A stretch of DNA of 64,000 nt from Amphiura filiformis (lineage: Eukaryota; Echinodermata; Ophiuroidea; Amphilepidida; Amphiuridae). Shown here one piece after another: positions 47,630-60,202 of the stretch. The first letter of the stretch is position 1, and every line of letters starts with the position of its first letter. The position numbers and the translations under genes were made by a program. The notes below the pieces were generated by a model. It was given only the letters and a program-made list of their open reading frames with translations, made no database searches and had not been told where the DNA came from. The DNA lies in assembly GCF_039555335.1 (NCBI RefSeq), contig NC_092628.1:94065782-94129781 (forward strand), read 5' to 3'.

Positions 47630-48934
47630 GTTTCAGTTATCTAGTAGGTTCAGTTGAAATCCTAATGTTTTCCATCAATTAAAAAGAGAATCTAATTAAA
47701 GATGTTACAACTTGCTGCACTACGTCGCAGATTTCTGCAGGCAACTATTAAACTGATGGGCTGGTCTAGTCCCCGGGAGCTGGTCATGTGAAAAATGATC
47801 AAGAAAATCCCTTTCCCAGTGCGTCAGTTGCCTGAAGATATCTGATGGTATCAGACGCAACGTAGCAAATTGCACAATCAAGAAACTTTTAGTATTAGAT
47901 TAAATCAACAAATCTTGGATTATAAAGACTCGTTTCTTCACCATTCTTCCACATCAATCCGTCAGCTGACCATAGGCACTTTTTTAAAGTGAATAACGTT
48001 TTTTTGTACACTGTAAAAATAATGTGTCGTAATTTAACGTGTTTTCTGGCAGCAACTTGCCGAAACTGTTCCATAAATATTACTTTAATTTTATACAGTG
48101 TATAGACTACCAAATCTAATTCGAATTAAAAACTGGACATTATCATGATTATAATAATATTATCTTTATGATCACGTAGGCCTATAGGTTTCACATTTTT
48201 TGCATAAATTAACTTTATCAATATCATGTCTTTGTGACATCTGAATTTATCATAATTGTGATAATTGCAAAATATATCCACACACATAAGTTGAAAGTCT
48301 GCACACATTATAATTTTCCCGTTATTGCAATACATTCAAAACTGTCATTCATGGAGAACACTAGCACTGGAAGTTGAAACCCTCAAAAGGATTCTTGAAA
48401 ATACAGTATCATTCCGTTTTCAGAGAACCATAACAAACTCCTCAAAGCTCCCGAAGATCTTTCTGTAGCAATTCTTTCTTTAATTATTCTTCGGAGTGAG
48501 GTTTTAGCGATAAGACTCCTTCACTCTAAACAAAATCAAGATACCGCATTCATGGGTTATAAGTTGTCTTTTTTGGAGCACATTTGTTCTGGAGCCTTCA
48601 CTGAGGGTTCTTGGGAATAATCAACCATTGGAAACCAAAAGAGATTTTATACGCTTTTTGGAGAACCAAAAGAGCTCCAGATCCTTCAATGGTTCATTTT
48701 AAGATGAGTTCCATCCGGAGAAGAAATGAAGACCCTACTTAACGCCTGTTTTCGCTTAGATGTCTTGAATTAGATCCTCACGTCATCATAACAGTGGTCT
48801 CAGTGAATTGTTTGGTAGAAAAGCTGAATTTATATCCAATCGCTATAAGCGACGAACTAAATGATTTTGGAGCTATCAGTTTTCCAGCTCAGCAAAACAC
48901 GTCGCTCATGCAGCGACTGAGAATAAATTCAGCT
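47630..48934. other. Intergenic downstream of the GPCR
   Basis: No gene. Holds a small MITE-like palindrome (48007-48104) and, at about 48360-48720, repeated ggttct/agaacc words that suggest an eroded palindromic element. The 3' UTR of the GPCR should begin here, but no clear polyadenylation site was chosen. Confidence 0.4.
48007..48104. mobile_element. Small MITE, about 98 bp
   Basis: tacactgtaaaaat at the left pairs with attttatacagtgta at the right, with partial pairing inward. The tips resemble the MITE at 61539-61760. Confidence 0.5.
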
Positions 48935-50347
48935 TTATACATCTTCTTCGCAAGCGACTTCTTCGTCAGCTTTTAGATGGTTAATTTGTATAAATTCACC
49001 CATTAAATGTTCATCCACATGTTCTTGACTTTGCGAAGGTGTGGACATCTCTTTGATTATCGACATACATCGCCCATTTTTCACAGGTGATGGCGAAGTC
49101 TTAATGGAGCTCACCCCATTCCAATATCCCCCGCCACCTCCTCCTCCATTAATATGAATACTATTGTTTGAACCTGATGATAATTTCCGCAGTGAATTTC
49201 GCCGACTATTTGTCGCCCATAAATCCGATTGTGAATGTGCCGCGATAGTTGCTTCCCGGTTTATACTTCGTAATCGTCTGCAAGTCAAAATGGCGCGAAA
49301 GGCTTTTTTAAATTCTACATGACGAAGATTATAAATAAAAGGATTTATCATTGAATTTGCGTAGCCTAGCCAAACAATTGCGTCCTCAACTCTTGATGTA
49401 ATTTTACAAGTTGCACAAAAGTTCATGATGATGTACATTAAGAAAAATGGCAGCCAACACAATATAAAGCAACCCATTATTAGTCCTAGCGTCCTCACGG
49501 CTTTAAACTCTTTGGCTAACGTTCGTACGCGTTTCTTTGCGGAGCCTTGTGGATCTCTAGGCGTTTCTATCAATATTCGTTTGATTTGTGAATGAGCTAT
49601 CATGTAAATTCGAAAATATGTGAATAACATAACGCCTAGAGGAAGAAAAAACGAAGTTGCTGCAGATACAGTAGCATAATATTGATTAACGACAAAATTA
49701 ACGCTGCAGCTTGCTGCATTGGTCATGTTGTTGGTCATGTTCGTCTCCATGGAGGCGTATTTCCAATCCGCATGTAAGTTACTAAAAATTGGAACAAACG
49801 AGATAACAGACGACAATATCCAAACAGATGACATTAGTACTATTGTTCTTCGTTTTGACATCACATTTTTATAAGACAATGGTCTCGTTATCGCCCAGTA
49901 TTTATCTAATGATATCACACACAAATTCAAGATTGAAGCGGTACAACAAAGAACATCCAGTGACATCCATATTTTACACATGAATTCCCCAGCGAACCAG
50001 AAGCCATTGTTCAGTAGTCTCCCTAACGAGAAAGTCATTACTAATGCCGCGACAGTAATATCAGCCACGGCTAGATTGAGTAATAGAAAATTTGACGGTG
50101 TTCGAAGATGACGAAAGGTGGAGACTGCAACAACGACTAGTGTGTTTCCAAACAAGACAATAATGATCATAATCCCGCAGATGATGCCGACGATGATCTT
50201 CTCCATTGAGTCAGAAACATTTCCTTGGCTACTGGACTGGGTTACCAGGAAGGTATCGACATTGATTGGAGACGTCATGAGGTTAATTGGTGTGATCCGT
50301 GAGGAAATCACATCTTTGTGATCCGACCAGGTGCATCTTGTTCGCAC
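48935..50347 (-). CDS. Class A aminergic GPCR (D1-like / beta-octopamine-like / 5-HT4-like group), intronless
   Basis: Complete 470-residue frame with seven membrane segments. Class A marks: N68 (GN of TM1), D96 in LAVAD, D148-K149-Y150 in place of DRY, C297-W298-L299-P300 with FF in TM6, and N335-P336-F-I-Y339. Amine-binding marks: D131 in WMSLDVLCC (position 3.32) for the amine group and S228 and S232 (5.42, 5.46) for ring hydroxyls. C124 and C214 can form the TM3-ECL2 disulfide. N43, N203 and N207 are glycosylation sequons. The third loop is short. The C-tail has a GGGGGGG run (401-407) and Ser-rich segments. TM4 (WILSSVISFVPIF) and the KAVRTLGLIMG stretch resemble beta-octopamine and D1-like receptors, but the ligand cannot be fixed from sequence. 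Later in-frame Met codons (24, 48) are alternative starts; Met1 keeps the longest frame. Gs coupling is an inference. Confidence 0.93.
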   Translation of the reverse strand: MRTRCTWSDHKDVISSRITPINLMTSPINVDTFLVTQSSSQGNVSDSMEKIIVGIICGIMIIIVLFGNTLVVVAVSTFRHLRTPSNFLLLNLAVADITVAALVMTFSLGRLLNNGFWFAGEFMCKIWMSLDVLCCTASILNLCVISLDKYWAITRPLSYKNVMSKRRTIVLMSSVWILSSVISFVPIFSNLHADWKYASMETNMTNNMTNAASCSVNFVVNQYYATVSAATSFFLPLGVMLFTYFRIYMIAHSQIKRILIETPRDPQGSAKKRVRTLAKEFKAVRTLGLIMGCFILCWLPFFLMYIIMNFCATCKITSRVEDAIVWLGYANSMINPFIYNLRHVEFKKAFRAILTCRRLRSINREATIAAHSQSDLWATNSRRNSLRKLSSGSNNSIHINGGGGGGGYWNGVSSIKTSPSPVKNGRCMSIIKEMSTPSQSQEHVDEHLMGEFIQINHLKADEEVACEEDV

Positions 50348-50768
50348 TGAACAGGCGTAACTAGGTTGTTTTATATTCTATAATTTTCCTGGTGTGTTAG
50401 CTGTGATTACATCTAGACACCAGTTTATTTTTGAATTTAAACGGGACCCTAATTTAATGCGAAAAACGCCAAAAAAGAGATGCACATCAGTCATGACACG
50501 AGTGGCTTTTTACGCATCATTATTTGTTTTCAAAACACAGCTTCACAAATCGAAATTGGAAGGGTTTAGGCTATTTTGGACGCCTGTTTGAGAGAGCTTA
50601 TTTATCGTTCAGTCATTCCTTGTGATGGCTTAGTCTCTGGCCAGACTGTGTGTGGCTATCCAGAACAAACATGTTTGTAATAGGAACGGCGGCTTTGTAA
50701 GAGACTAGTGCTGGCTCTAAAAGTAAACACAATTAGCACTTGATAAAGTTTATAATGTTTGCGCTGAG
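50348..50768. other. GPCR upstream region
   Basis: Should contain the 5' UTR and promoter of the minus-strand GPCR. No TATA-like element or splice acceptor stood out clearly enough to call. Confidence 0.35.
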
Positions 50769-51129
50769 TTAAGGGAGTACTACACCACAGTAGTAAATTT
50801 ATGACTATTTTTAAAAAAAAAAAAAAATGATAACACACTGGTAATAAAAATTATGTATATTATTGGGGCAAGGAATCCAATTACTACACTGAAATTTCAG
50901 TGACTCAAGACAAGCGGTTCAGTATATATGATAGGAAACGTGGTACGTGCTAGCGGTACCTTATTTCTTATCATAAATTACAAACCACTTGTCTTTGGTC
51001 ACTGAAATTCCAGTGTAGTAAGTGTAGTCCTTGCCCTATAATATACATAACTTTGTTACCACTGTGTTATTAGTTTTGAGAAAAATGCAAAAATAGACAC
51101 AAATTTATCGAGGGGTGTAGTACCCCTAA
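50769..51129. mobile_element. TTAA-type palindromic MITE, copy 2
   Basis: ttaagggagtactacacc at the left and ggggtgtagtacccctaa at the right. Interior shares ggcaagga, tttcagtg and tgccctataatatacata with the copy at 46087-46439. More diverged, with one flank mutated. Confidence 0.8.
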
Positions 51130-51158
51130 GGGTGCATGAATGTTAATGGTTTAGTGTA

Positions 51159-51186
51159 TACCGATGCTATTAAAATAGCATCGGTA
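51159..51186. repeat. Perfect hairpin, 12-bp stem
   Basis: taccgatgctat, loop taaa, atagcatcggta. Confidence 0.8.
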
Positions 51187-51191
51187 AATAT

Positions 51192-51560
51192 AAATAAGGC
51201 CGAGTAAAAATAAAACATGTTTCTCATCCCCCCGCTTCCTTTTTAGAGACCGCTTCAAATTTATTTCTTTTTTTTAAATACCTACCAGAAGAATACAAAA
51301 ACTGCTTCTTCTTTGAGGCCGCTGCAAATTAATTTAATTTTTTTAAATACCTAAACAATAAAAAAGTCCTTTTGCATCCTATTTTTTCGATGAAACATTA
51401 AAATCTTTTTTTTTTTTTAAATCCAATATGACCAAACTTTGATATGACTCACACCGTTTGTTATTGTAATAGCATTAGTTGATATGATAAGGCCGAATAA
51501 AAAAATAAAACTGTTACTGGTCCCCGTCCGCTTTCTTTTTTGAGGCCGCTTCAAATTAAT
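51192..51560 (+). repeat. Degenerate direct repeats (gaggccgcttcaaatt)
   Basis: Three imperfect copies of a segment with ccgcttc...tttttagaggccgcttcaaattaa spaced irregularly by T-rich DNA. Family unknown. Confidence 0.5.
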
Positions 51561-54121
51561 TTTTATTTATAAAATTCAGTTATAACATTATTTCTATTTA
51601 TTAAAATTTTGAAAAAAGATGTCGAGGAAGCGGAGATATTTTTATTAATTAATTATTTTGTATTATTTTTAAATTGAGTCATAACTTTATTAATTTCTAT
51701 TTTTTTTTAAATTTTGAAAACATTTCTTGAAGGTTCTGTGATCATTAGAGGGTATACCAAGAGTTATATCTACCAGAAGAATATAATTTAAGAAGAAGCT
51801 TTTTGGCTTTTTTCAGGTATTTTTATACGCTAAATACAGGGTCTAATAGGACCTATGGGTATTTGCACCTATATTTGCGATACAAAGTTTTTAAAAAAAT
51901 TTAAAAAACCTTATCCTGTTTTCTTTTTCTGTTTTTTTTTTAACCTGGACGAGAAACATGTTTTTATATTAATAATTGGTCCAAGAGTTGTGTTCTTTTA
52001 AAATAGGCCTAAGTTGTAAAGGACTGCCGACTCTACGGGGATAAACCTGACTTCAGTTGGTCACTGAACTGACATTGTAATGTCCATTTGCTCTAAAAAG
52101 TAAAACATTTCTATTAACATGATTAACATTCGGCAAATGTTCGGTTTCATATTCTTCTTAATTTTGTCACAAAAACTTATTGCATGCTAACTTGCTCCAT
52201 AAGATATTTACTGTTTGTAAATTAGTCTTTATTAATTGAATAATGACAAACAAGAAATGTCTTTAAAAAGACAATGCCACTGATGAAGACCATGTTTCAT
52301 AATTTACATTGGTAGTCCATGATATGCTGGTAATTTGTTTTATGTGTAAATTAATTTCCGGATGGGACATATGGGTATTTATTGGTAAATACCACAAAGA
52401 ATATAGGAAATACAAATTTACTCTTAAAATGTGTGCCAAGCATATCTAATTCAGAATTGTCTAACAAAATCCCCATGCATATCATATCAATCCAAGCAAG
52501 TTTCCTGATACTCCGACAATCAATATTCAATTGACCTCAGATAACTTGGAAAATGTTCCCCACTGAAAGATGATAACACCCACCAAGTTTCATTACCGTC
52601 CAACAATCCAACAGCACACCTCAGATGACCTTGACATGGCCTTGAATATGTTTGGCGCTTCATGGTGATCACATCCACCATATTTCATGAAATGCTCAAT
52701 TAACCACATATGACCTTGACATGACTTTATCAAAAAAAATCATGAAAATGTTAAATGTGTATGATGATATACATGTACACTTAAAGTCTGCACAAAAAGA
52801 AACGCAGTTGTTATAAAAACGACTGTAGCTTCAGAACTAATAATTGTTTTCACAATATTTCAACATAAAAGGACGGATGATTTATTTACGCGCATTTTGA
52901 TACCCGATTTGTATAATTTTGTTCAATATCAACTATACAGCGGTGTTTTAAAAGAAATACCCAAATTGTAAATACGTGACTGCTCTCCTTAAACCCGAAT
53001 CAAAGAATGCTCCTTTTTCTTTCACTCAAAACAATTAGAATTTATTCCAGTCGCGTCTCGCTTGTTATACTCACGTAAGCTTAGACACGCTGGACGCTGA
53101 AAGACCACGCAACAAATGGCGCGATTAAAAACGCTAGATATGTGGAGCTATTGATCAATTGGATTGATCATGACACACAGGCAGACAAAAAAGGCCTATA
53201 GATTTAAAACACATCAAATACCACAAAGAAAACAATACACATTCGGATCACACAAGGTTCTGAACAGAAACGACACATACGGGCCAAAACAGCACAAAGA
53301 CATAAACCAATCAATAAAACACACCATCCAGGATCACACAAGGTTCCCCTACCCTATACCACAAACCCACCGAGAACCGCGAATGCTGAGAACCGCGAAA
53401 GCCGAGAACCGCTCTAGTTGTCATATTCAATTGCCTGTATGACAGACCGTCGTTCGTACGTTGTGTCATTTGCAGACCGGGTTGTTTCAGGACCAGCTTC
53501 TTACGTTGAACTGTAATGTAATAACAACAAAAAAACGAATTAAAAACAGGATTAATTGATTGCTCTAACTCAGTCACTTCATACAACGTCCGTGTCACGA
53601 GGTATCATTGGTTAAAATGTTATGAAATGGCGGGTGCATTGTTAGTTTGATCAAAATGAAAAGACTATAGGCAATGACATAAACATTCATCCGGGAACAG
53701 GATAAGTTTTTCGTACGTGGACTACGTAAACAACTTTAATCACAAAAACTCTAGCCTAAAAGCCGTTGTGTACAGTCCGACGTCTTCCCGTTTGTTCCTT
53801 TGCAACAGCGTCTTTGGCAGCGGCTAACATATTTGGTAGCGTCTTTTGCTACAGAAACCGTCGAGAAGCTGATCAAATCCGCAATCGCTAATCACTTCAG
53901 TGGCAGAAAATCACAGTCGAGGACCAAAAACAGCAGCAGCTAACCGAACATCGCTGCGGATAACCGTAAACGCGATGTGTATCGCAACGGGGAAAAGTCT
54001 GGAAAAACGTCCGACTATTCTAGGCCCTACTTCCTTATGGATAATACCTGTCACATTTTTTGCTACGAAATTTAGCTACAGTTGATTGCGTCACATAAAA
54101 TTGACATTACAATGATAACAC

Positions 54122-54160
54122 CATAGACCCTGGAAAAGGTTCCTTTTTTCCAGGGTCTAT
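54122..54160. repeat. Near-perfect hairpin, 15-bp stem
   Basis: atagaccctggaaaa and ttttccagggtctat around a short loop (ggttcctt). Confidence 0.8.
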
Positions 54161-56040
54161 ATTATTGTGCCACATGTTCAAGACGTACCACATCCATGTA
54201 TACGGCAAACTAATCCTGAACTGAGTGCGTCTACCAACTCACTCTCCTAGCTCTCCGTCACCAGGCACTTCATGCGCCATCCATGTCACCGGCACCGAGT
54301 ATTCCATTATCGCATTGATCAAAATGCTATACAAAGATATAGACAATTCATATTGTTTCCAAGATAGACCCACCGGATATTAGATACAGATCTTGTTCTA
54401 TATTCAGGAAGGTCAACTGAACTCACTTGGTAAATGGTAAACAGCATCATGTAATGTCAGTCAATCGATATACAAATGTAATTTACACGTTAATGAGTTC
54501 CTCTATATCTAACAGCCAAGCGGAATTCAGAACTCATCCCAGAAATAATTGTAGGAATAAACTAGTGTCTAAATTACCCTGCCACGACGTACAACATGCA
54601 GCAGATCTGATAAATACAACCTGAAATATATACACAAGATGTAAAAATTACTTAACAATTACTGCTGCTTTCGAAAATAAATTCTATCACAAATACTGAA
54701 ATTTTGCTCAGTTTCAATATCCCACATGATGTGTGTGCGACATTTGGTCATTTCAAATGATGAGTTTTAATTTTGGTTTTGGTCACGTGGTTACCTATTA
54801 TCCTGCCTACGCCCTTGACTGACATCATTATCCATATCTTTGTTTCTACCCTTTAAAATTTGTAGAAAGCATTTTCGGTTTTCATTTCAGTTTGTTACAT
54901 AATCGAAAAACCGCAGACCATCAAGAGAGAGAGAGAAGAAAGGGAAGGGGGAAGAGAGCTCGAGAGTGGAGTGGAATAGTGTTTAGGGCAGAGGGATATC
55001 GAAAGTAGGGGAGGCGAGGAGGGGAGAAGGAGGCACCTCGGACAGGAAAGAGGGTTAGAGAAGTGGGGAGAGGGAACCTATATAGGTAAGAGGTATGGGT
55101 TGTGCTTACAGGGGACGTAGAATTCGGGGTGTAATTATACGATGACATGAAAGTATGCCACCTACGACAGACTTCTCTGAAGTAAGACTAAATCAGATTT
55201 GACAGATCATCAACCACCGCCCGCGGTGATAGATGTCCGATAACAATTATGCTTAACACAATACCGGTAGGCCATTATATACTTATGGTATACCCGGTAC
55301 CCTATACTGTGTCCTTCCAGCACAATATTGCAGACCAGTTTTGCTCCATATTTTTATCCCAGCCTACCTACAATCAATCTTGTGATATAAGGATGACTTT
55401 ACACAGAAAGGAGGACCCGCATCAATGCGTACTCCTAGGATGCATTTCAATGTGATCTCCTCTTGTGCACGCACCTCGCCATGAGTGCCCTACACGCACC
55501 CTAACTCGCTCCAAGGCAAAAAAAAAAAAACACCATTATTTTTATTAGTGGTGTTTGGTTCAAAAAACGCACTCACTATGCATTTATTCCCCGGATGCGG
55601 ATCCGAGTGCCGTGTAGACACTTCTTATTATGGATGCGAATCCCGGGAGATCCGCATTGATGCGGGTTGATGATGATCGGATGATCCCGCTCTCGATCGT
55701 GTGGATCCATCCAATTCTATGCGAGAATAGGCATTATACAGGTTCAATTGGAATTCTCTACTCAATTCTCCACACTTTTGCTTGAACACTCTTAAAAAGA
55801 CTAGCGAAAACTCTCTTGTGTTGGATCGGGAGGGACGACATAATTATATTTATAGAGCATATAAATGCCTTGCTAGAATGTTCAATTTTCCGGTCAACGA
55901 TCTATGATTGCATATAACATACATCATTCATATAACTTATATCCATCTAATTAAATATTTATCCTTGTTTGACCTTTATTATTTTAACGAACTTTTGCGT
56001 GTATGAAAGCATGTCTATCTTTGTTATTGCTGTAACCCTC
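54161..56040. other. Non-coding, nothing recognised
   Basis: Includes a purine-rich GA tract (54922-55080) and a poly(A) run near 55518. No gene. Confidence 0.4.
54922..55080 (+). repeat. GA-rich low-complexity tract
   Basis: About 160 bp dominated by G and A (gagagagagagaagaaaggg, ggaggcgaggaggggagaag). Low complexity only. Confidence 0.8.
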
Positions 56041-56270
56041 CACCCAACCCTAACCCTTAATCTAACCTTAATCCTAACTTTCGAACAAGCGAACCCATTT
56101 TATTTTTCGGACTAGCGCCTAGCGAACCTTTTTCGGACAAGCGAACCATATTTTAAAACTAGCGAACCTTATGACTCCCATTTTATTTTTCGGACTATAG
56201 GCGTCTAGCGAACTTTTTTCGGACTAGCGCCTATTGAACTTTTTTGGGACTAACGAATCATATTTAAACA
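56040..56270 (+). repeat. Degenerate minisatellite (cggactagcg/aagcgaacc)
   Basis: Begins with telomere-like words (aaccctaacccttaatctaa), then repeats ttttcggactagcgcctagc and ttcggacaagcgaacc about seven times at irregular spacing of 25-45 bp. Confidence 0.65.
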
Positions 56271-56527
56271 TTAAAATGGCAGGTTATGTAAAGGTCATGA
56301 AAACGTTATTAAAACGTTTTATATTTAAAAACATGTTGTCAAAATTGGGCCTATTGTAAAATATTTTGTGACAAACATTTGTCAACTCTTTAATAACATT
56401 AGGCCTACGTTAGAATGTTTTGTATCTAGTTTTCGAAAATGGTTTTGGAACACTATTAAATCTTTTTATACCCTTTATATAACCCGACAATAAAACGTTT
56501 TATGTAAAACGTTTTGTGTTTGCTGGC
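56271..56527. mobile_element. Truncated CCCAGCAAACAC-family MITE
   Basis: Shares ggttatgtaaaggtcatgaa, ccctttatataacccgaca and the end acgttttgtgtttgctgg with the copies at 44.2 and 45.4 kb. The left tip is missing. Confidence 0.7.
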
Positions 56528-59500
56528 AGTCGCATAAAAACCATGCAAGTTACAACTTAGCCTAAATTCTGAAATAGTATAAAACAATCTACTTCTTTAC
56601 ATTTATTCAACTATTCCTTTACTCCGTATAATTTTTTTGAGACGCTTTGTATATTTCCAGGAACAGAAGATAACCACTTTCACCAGGCCCGACGTTTTGT
56701 GATCAATATTTAAGCAATGTGAAACGTGACGTGTCGCGATATATCGGCATGATCGTGTTCATCATGTTCATGTTGATTTTGTTCAACTGGTAAAGGCGAT
56801 ATTTTGTTTCAATTTCAGGCTGTTTCTCAACATGTAAAAACTACTTGGCAAATGCAAATATTACTTGCAGACAAAATGCCTTTAAAATGAAGAATGGCGT
56901 GGATGAAGTCTATGGGTCACATACATATTTTCAAAAATGACACCATAACTGTTCTTACCGCTAGAATAGCGCCACTTTCAAACTATAATGTGCATGTGGA
57001 GTTGTTTGTGCCATGTCTGATCCACAGCTTGTATCTAAGAATATGATACATGTATACATTACAATATGTCATGCAGCTTCATGCAATTGGGTCGAAATAA
57101 AAAATAAAATATTGCAATTACTGTTTGCAAAGGCTTAAATAGAGCTTCGCCATTCCTTGTTGCGGAGTTTCTTTTCTGGGACGCACTGTACAGTGTACAG
57201 TGTACAGGGCGAGTCTAAATTATATGTACCCAACTTTACTCTTTTTTTGGAACCGTGGACACCCTGAATATAAAATTACGTTACTCTATATATAAAAAGA
57301 ATGCTGTTTTCTCCTACACATAAATTTTGAATTTTTAAATTTTGTAATTTTGGTCAAAAAAATACACTTTTTTATGTGTGCACATTGGAAAATTTTTAAA
57401 CATCGACCTCCTTTGCCGTCCCTTCTTTAACGACTCACTAATTATACACTGATTGCAGAGATTGGGGAGAAGAGGGGAGGGGGGGGGTTATTGTAAGCTA
57501 ATATACATGCAATAGCACGTCGAATATGAACTATTGCAGACAAATGCAGATTTCAATTCTAAGACTAGACAAAACCATTTTAACGATTATATATATAGGT
57601 TATATAACTTCCGATATTTATAAATTAAAACCGCGTCAAACTTTTGAAACTGTATCAAGCATTTTAATGAAAGATAATTAAATACCAATATACAATAAAA
57701 CGCTACGCCTTGTAATTAACATAATTAGTAGGCATTTCATTAACCCGGCATTAGCCTTTTCACAGAATTGTGTTATTACTTATTTTGAATTTCATTAAAT
57801 ATCAATTTTGTTCAGGAACAAGGAGATTGCACCGAGCAGGATATTATTGCAAATTCTCTTCCCCAATCATTTAGGCATGATTGTTTAGTAACGGCATGTC
57901 GGAGAAGCGGGAAAAGTAATATTAATGCAATACGTTTACATGAAAAAGAGCAGTGTGCTAACCCTGTATGCCCTCTGTGTGCAACATTTTGTGGTTTTAA
58001 CACAAAGTATACATTTTTTGTACATAACGGCTGTACTAGATGAATACCTGTTGGATAATTATCCTATTTCATATTTCAATGCATGTTTTGATTAATAAGA
58101 CAATAATTATTGAAACAAGGCACACCTCTGAAAGTTCAATTGAGTTACATTGAACTTCTAACTTCCTTTGCTGATGTATGTTCTTTGTTCTATTCTTTAG
58201 TTTCAAAAGATTTGTTTTAATTAAAAATAAAACGCGTAATGCTTTCTATTCCAAGTATAGCAAATTTAAGGACACGTATCTGTACATATTGATCGTTTGG
58301 AAAAATTGAGCAATTTAATAACTGCATTTTTTAAACATTTTAAAGTCTAAAAAACCGATATAGGCCTAAAGCCATGTTTAATAATGTTTTCTCTTTCACG
58401 ATGTTGCCTGGGAAAACTTAAACACACTTTTCAAGATCTACAGCACATTTATACTGCTGATGAAAAAGACGTGTCTCAAATAAGCCCCTACATCCCCCAA
58501 TACATCAAGGGATTAATGTCCATATTTGCAATAGCTGCCCAATAGAGATTCATATCAATATGTAAGCGCTCTTTAGCAAAGTCATTGTTCATAGAATTTA
58601 CAACCGTATGACAAAACAGGCGAAATTAGTAACTTTTTTTGCATATGATTTGCAATTTAAAGAGAATTGACCATTGCTCATTGAAATGAAGCTAGTGTAT
58701 GGACAATATATAAGGCGTTATCTGTTGACTTAATGAAAAAAGTGTTCAGGGGAAAGTATTAGCTTTCGTTCGATATAAACAAATTCTGATTGGATGAAGG
58801 GAACACTTGAAGTTTTTATAAAAAACAATCACATATGCCTATTTTCCACTAGATCTCACTCAGCTCTTATGCTGCTATGCACTCAACCCCGGGACTCAAC
58901 CGTGTAGTATAACACAGACTGCATGCATAGAGGCTGGACTCGTTGCTTGGAAATATCTGTGTATTCGGGTGTATCGAGGTGAAAACTGTGCGCCGTAGAT
59001 GCATTTATAAGAGAATCGTTTTTGTAGTCAGAGCTTTCATAATGTAAAATATGGCACCTGGCAGCTATTGCAAATAGAGAGTTCTTGCCTAAAACCCTCG
59101 GCATGATCTGTAATAAGTTGACGAAACATGACTGGATCTAAATTAAGTTTGCCATTACATTCATACTTCCGTTATTGGCCTATGCTCGGAACTGCACATC
59201 ATTCTTCCAATCCGAATTGATATACAATATTACCTATTACTTGGCACATTAAACACATTCAAGTGTAGGCCTATATTCTTAAAATATACTTAACGATAGC
59301 CCTGCAAATACTTGGAAATAAATGTGCTATTCTTGGTATTCGTGATAATACTAAATTAACGGCCTCAAAATAAATCCAAGGACTTGTTTTTATAGCATCA
59401 ACATTTTAAAGTAGGCATGTAGAATTCATCTATTGGATTTCCAGCATAAGTAGACATGCATAATTCATCTTTTGGATTTCGAGCATCCTTCATTATAGGA

Positions 59501-59529
59501 TATTCCACACTAAGCTAAAATCACAATGG
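56528..59529. other. Non-coding, nothing recognised
   Basis: AT-rich. A tacagtgtacagtgtacaggg duplication near 57187-57207 could be an eroded mariner-type end. No supported gene; short open frames are isolated. Confidence 0.35.
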
Positions 59530-60090
59530 TGCCAAGTGGTTCTTCATTCGTCCCAAGGGTTCTTACAGGGCTCTGGTAACAACGTTTGCATTTTTTGTGG
59601 GACATAAGAGCACATCAGATATATCGAATTACATTATGAATAAGAAGAATGTCCTTCTAATATCAAATAATTTTAATTTTTTTTTTAATTCGTGAAATAA
59701 TACAACTTTTATGACAAATTATTAAAAATTGACATTTAACAGTCCTGAGAGTAAGATTTATAGATCTAATGATATTTACTTAAAGTGTATATAACTGGGA
59801 AAATCCGATCTGATGCCGATGGTCACTTGAACATTTTGATCTTTCGTATTTAAGATCTAGATTTTCCCCCCAAAACACCTGTCTTTTGGGGGGAAAATGT
59901 GTATCTTCAATACAAAATATCAAATTTTTAATAATTTGACATAAAATCATAATTGTTTGATATCAGGAGGACATTCCTCGTATTCAGAATATAATTCAAA
60001 ATGTCTAATGTGCTCTAATCCCCCCCAAAAAAATACTGTGCAAACATTGTTACCAGATCACAGAACCCTTAAAAGGAACTATAAAGAAAT
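59530..60090. mobile_element. Large palindromic MITE with GC hairpin at its centre
   Basis: The left arm (aagggttcttacagggctct, ggtaacaacgtttgcatttt, gacataagagcacatcaga) pairs with the right arm (tctaatgtgctctaa, aatactgtgcaaac, attgttaccag, cagaacccttaa). The centre holds ttttccccccaaaa and ttttggggggaaaa (59862-59900). Confidence 0.7.
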
Positions 60091-60202
60091 ATTCGATCAA
60101 GCAATCTGCATGCAGAACATTTCCATAGAGTTCTTAGGTGCGAGTGCGCGTCCCCATAATTATACACTTATAGGAACCATTTTGACATTTTATTCTTTCT
60201 AA

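Larger units (their letters stand above)
51130..54121. other. Non-coding, T/A-rich, with minor repeats
   Basis: Contains a perfect hairpin (51159-51186). A block built from taaggccgagtaaaaataaa and gaggccgcttcaaattaatt is repeated around 51195-51260, 51310-51340 and 51490-51560. Around 52550-52740 gaccttgacatg words recur, related in style to the 62.9-kb array. No gene supported. Confidence 0.45.

Noticed and set aside
50118..50321. Plus-strand open frame opposite the GPCR
   Set aside because: Antisense shadow of the GPCR N-terminus and TM1.
53164..53442. 92-codon plus-strand frame with repeated rENR-like segments
   Set aside because: Low-complexity His/Gln/Arg content with local repeats (gagaaccgcgaa) and no recognisable domain or gene context.
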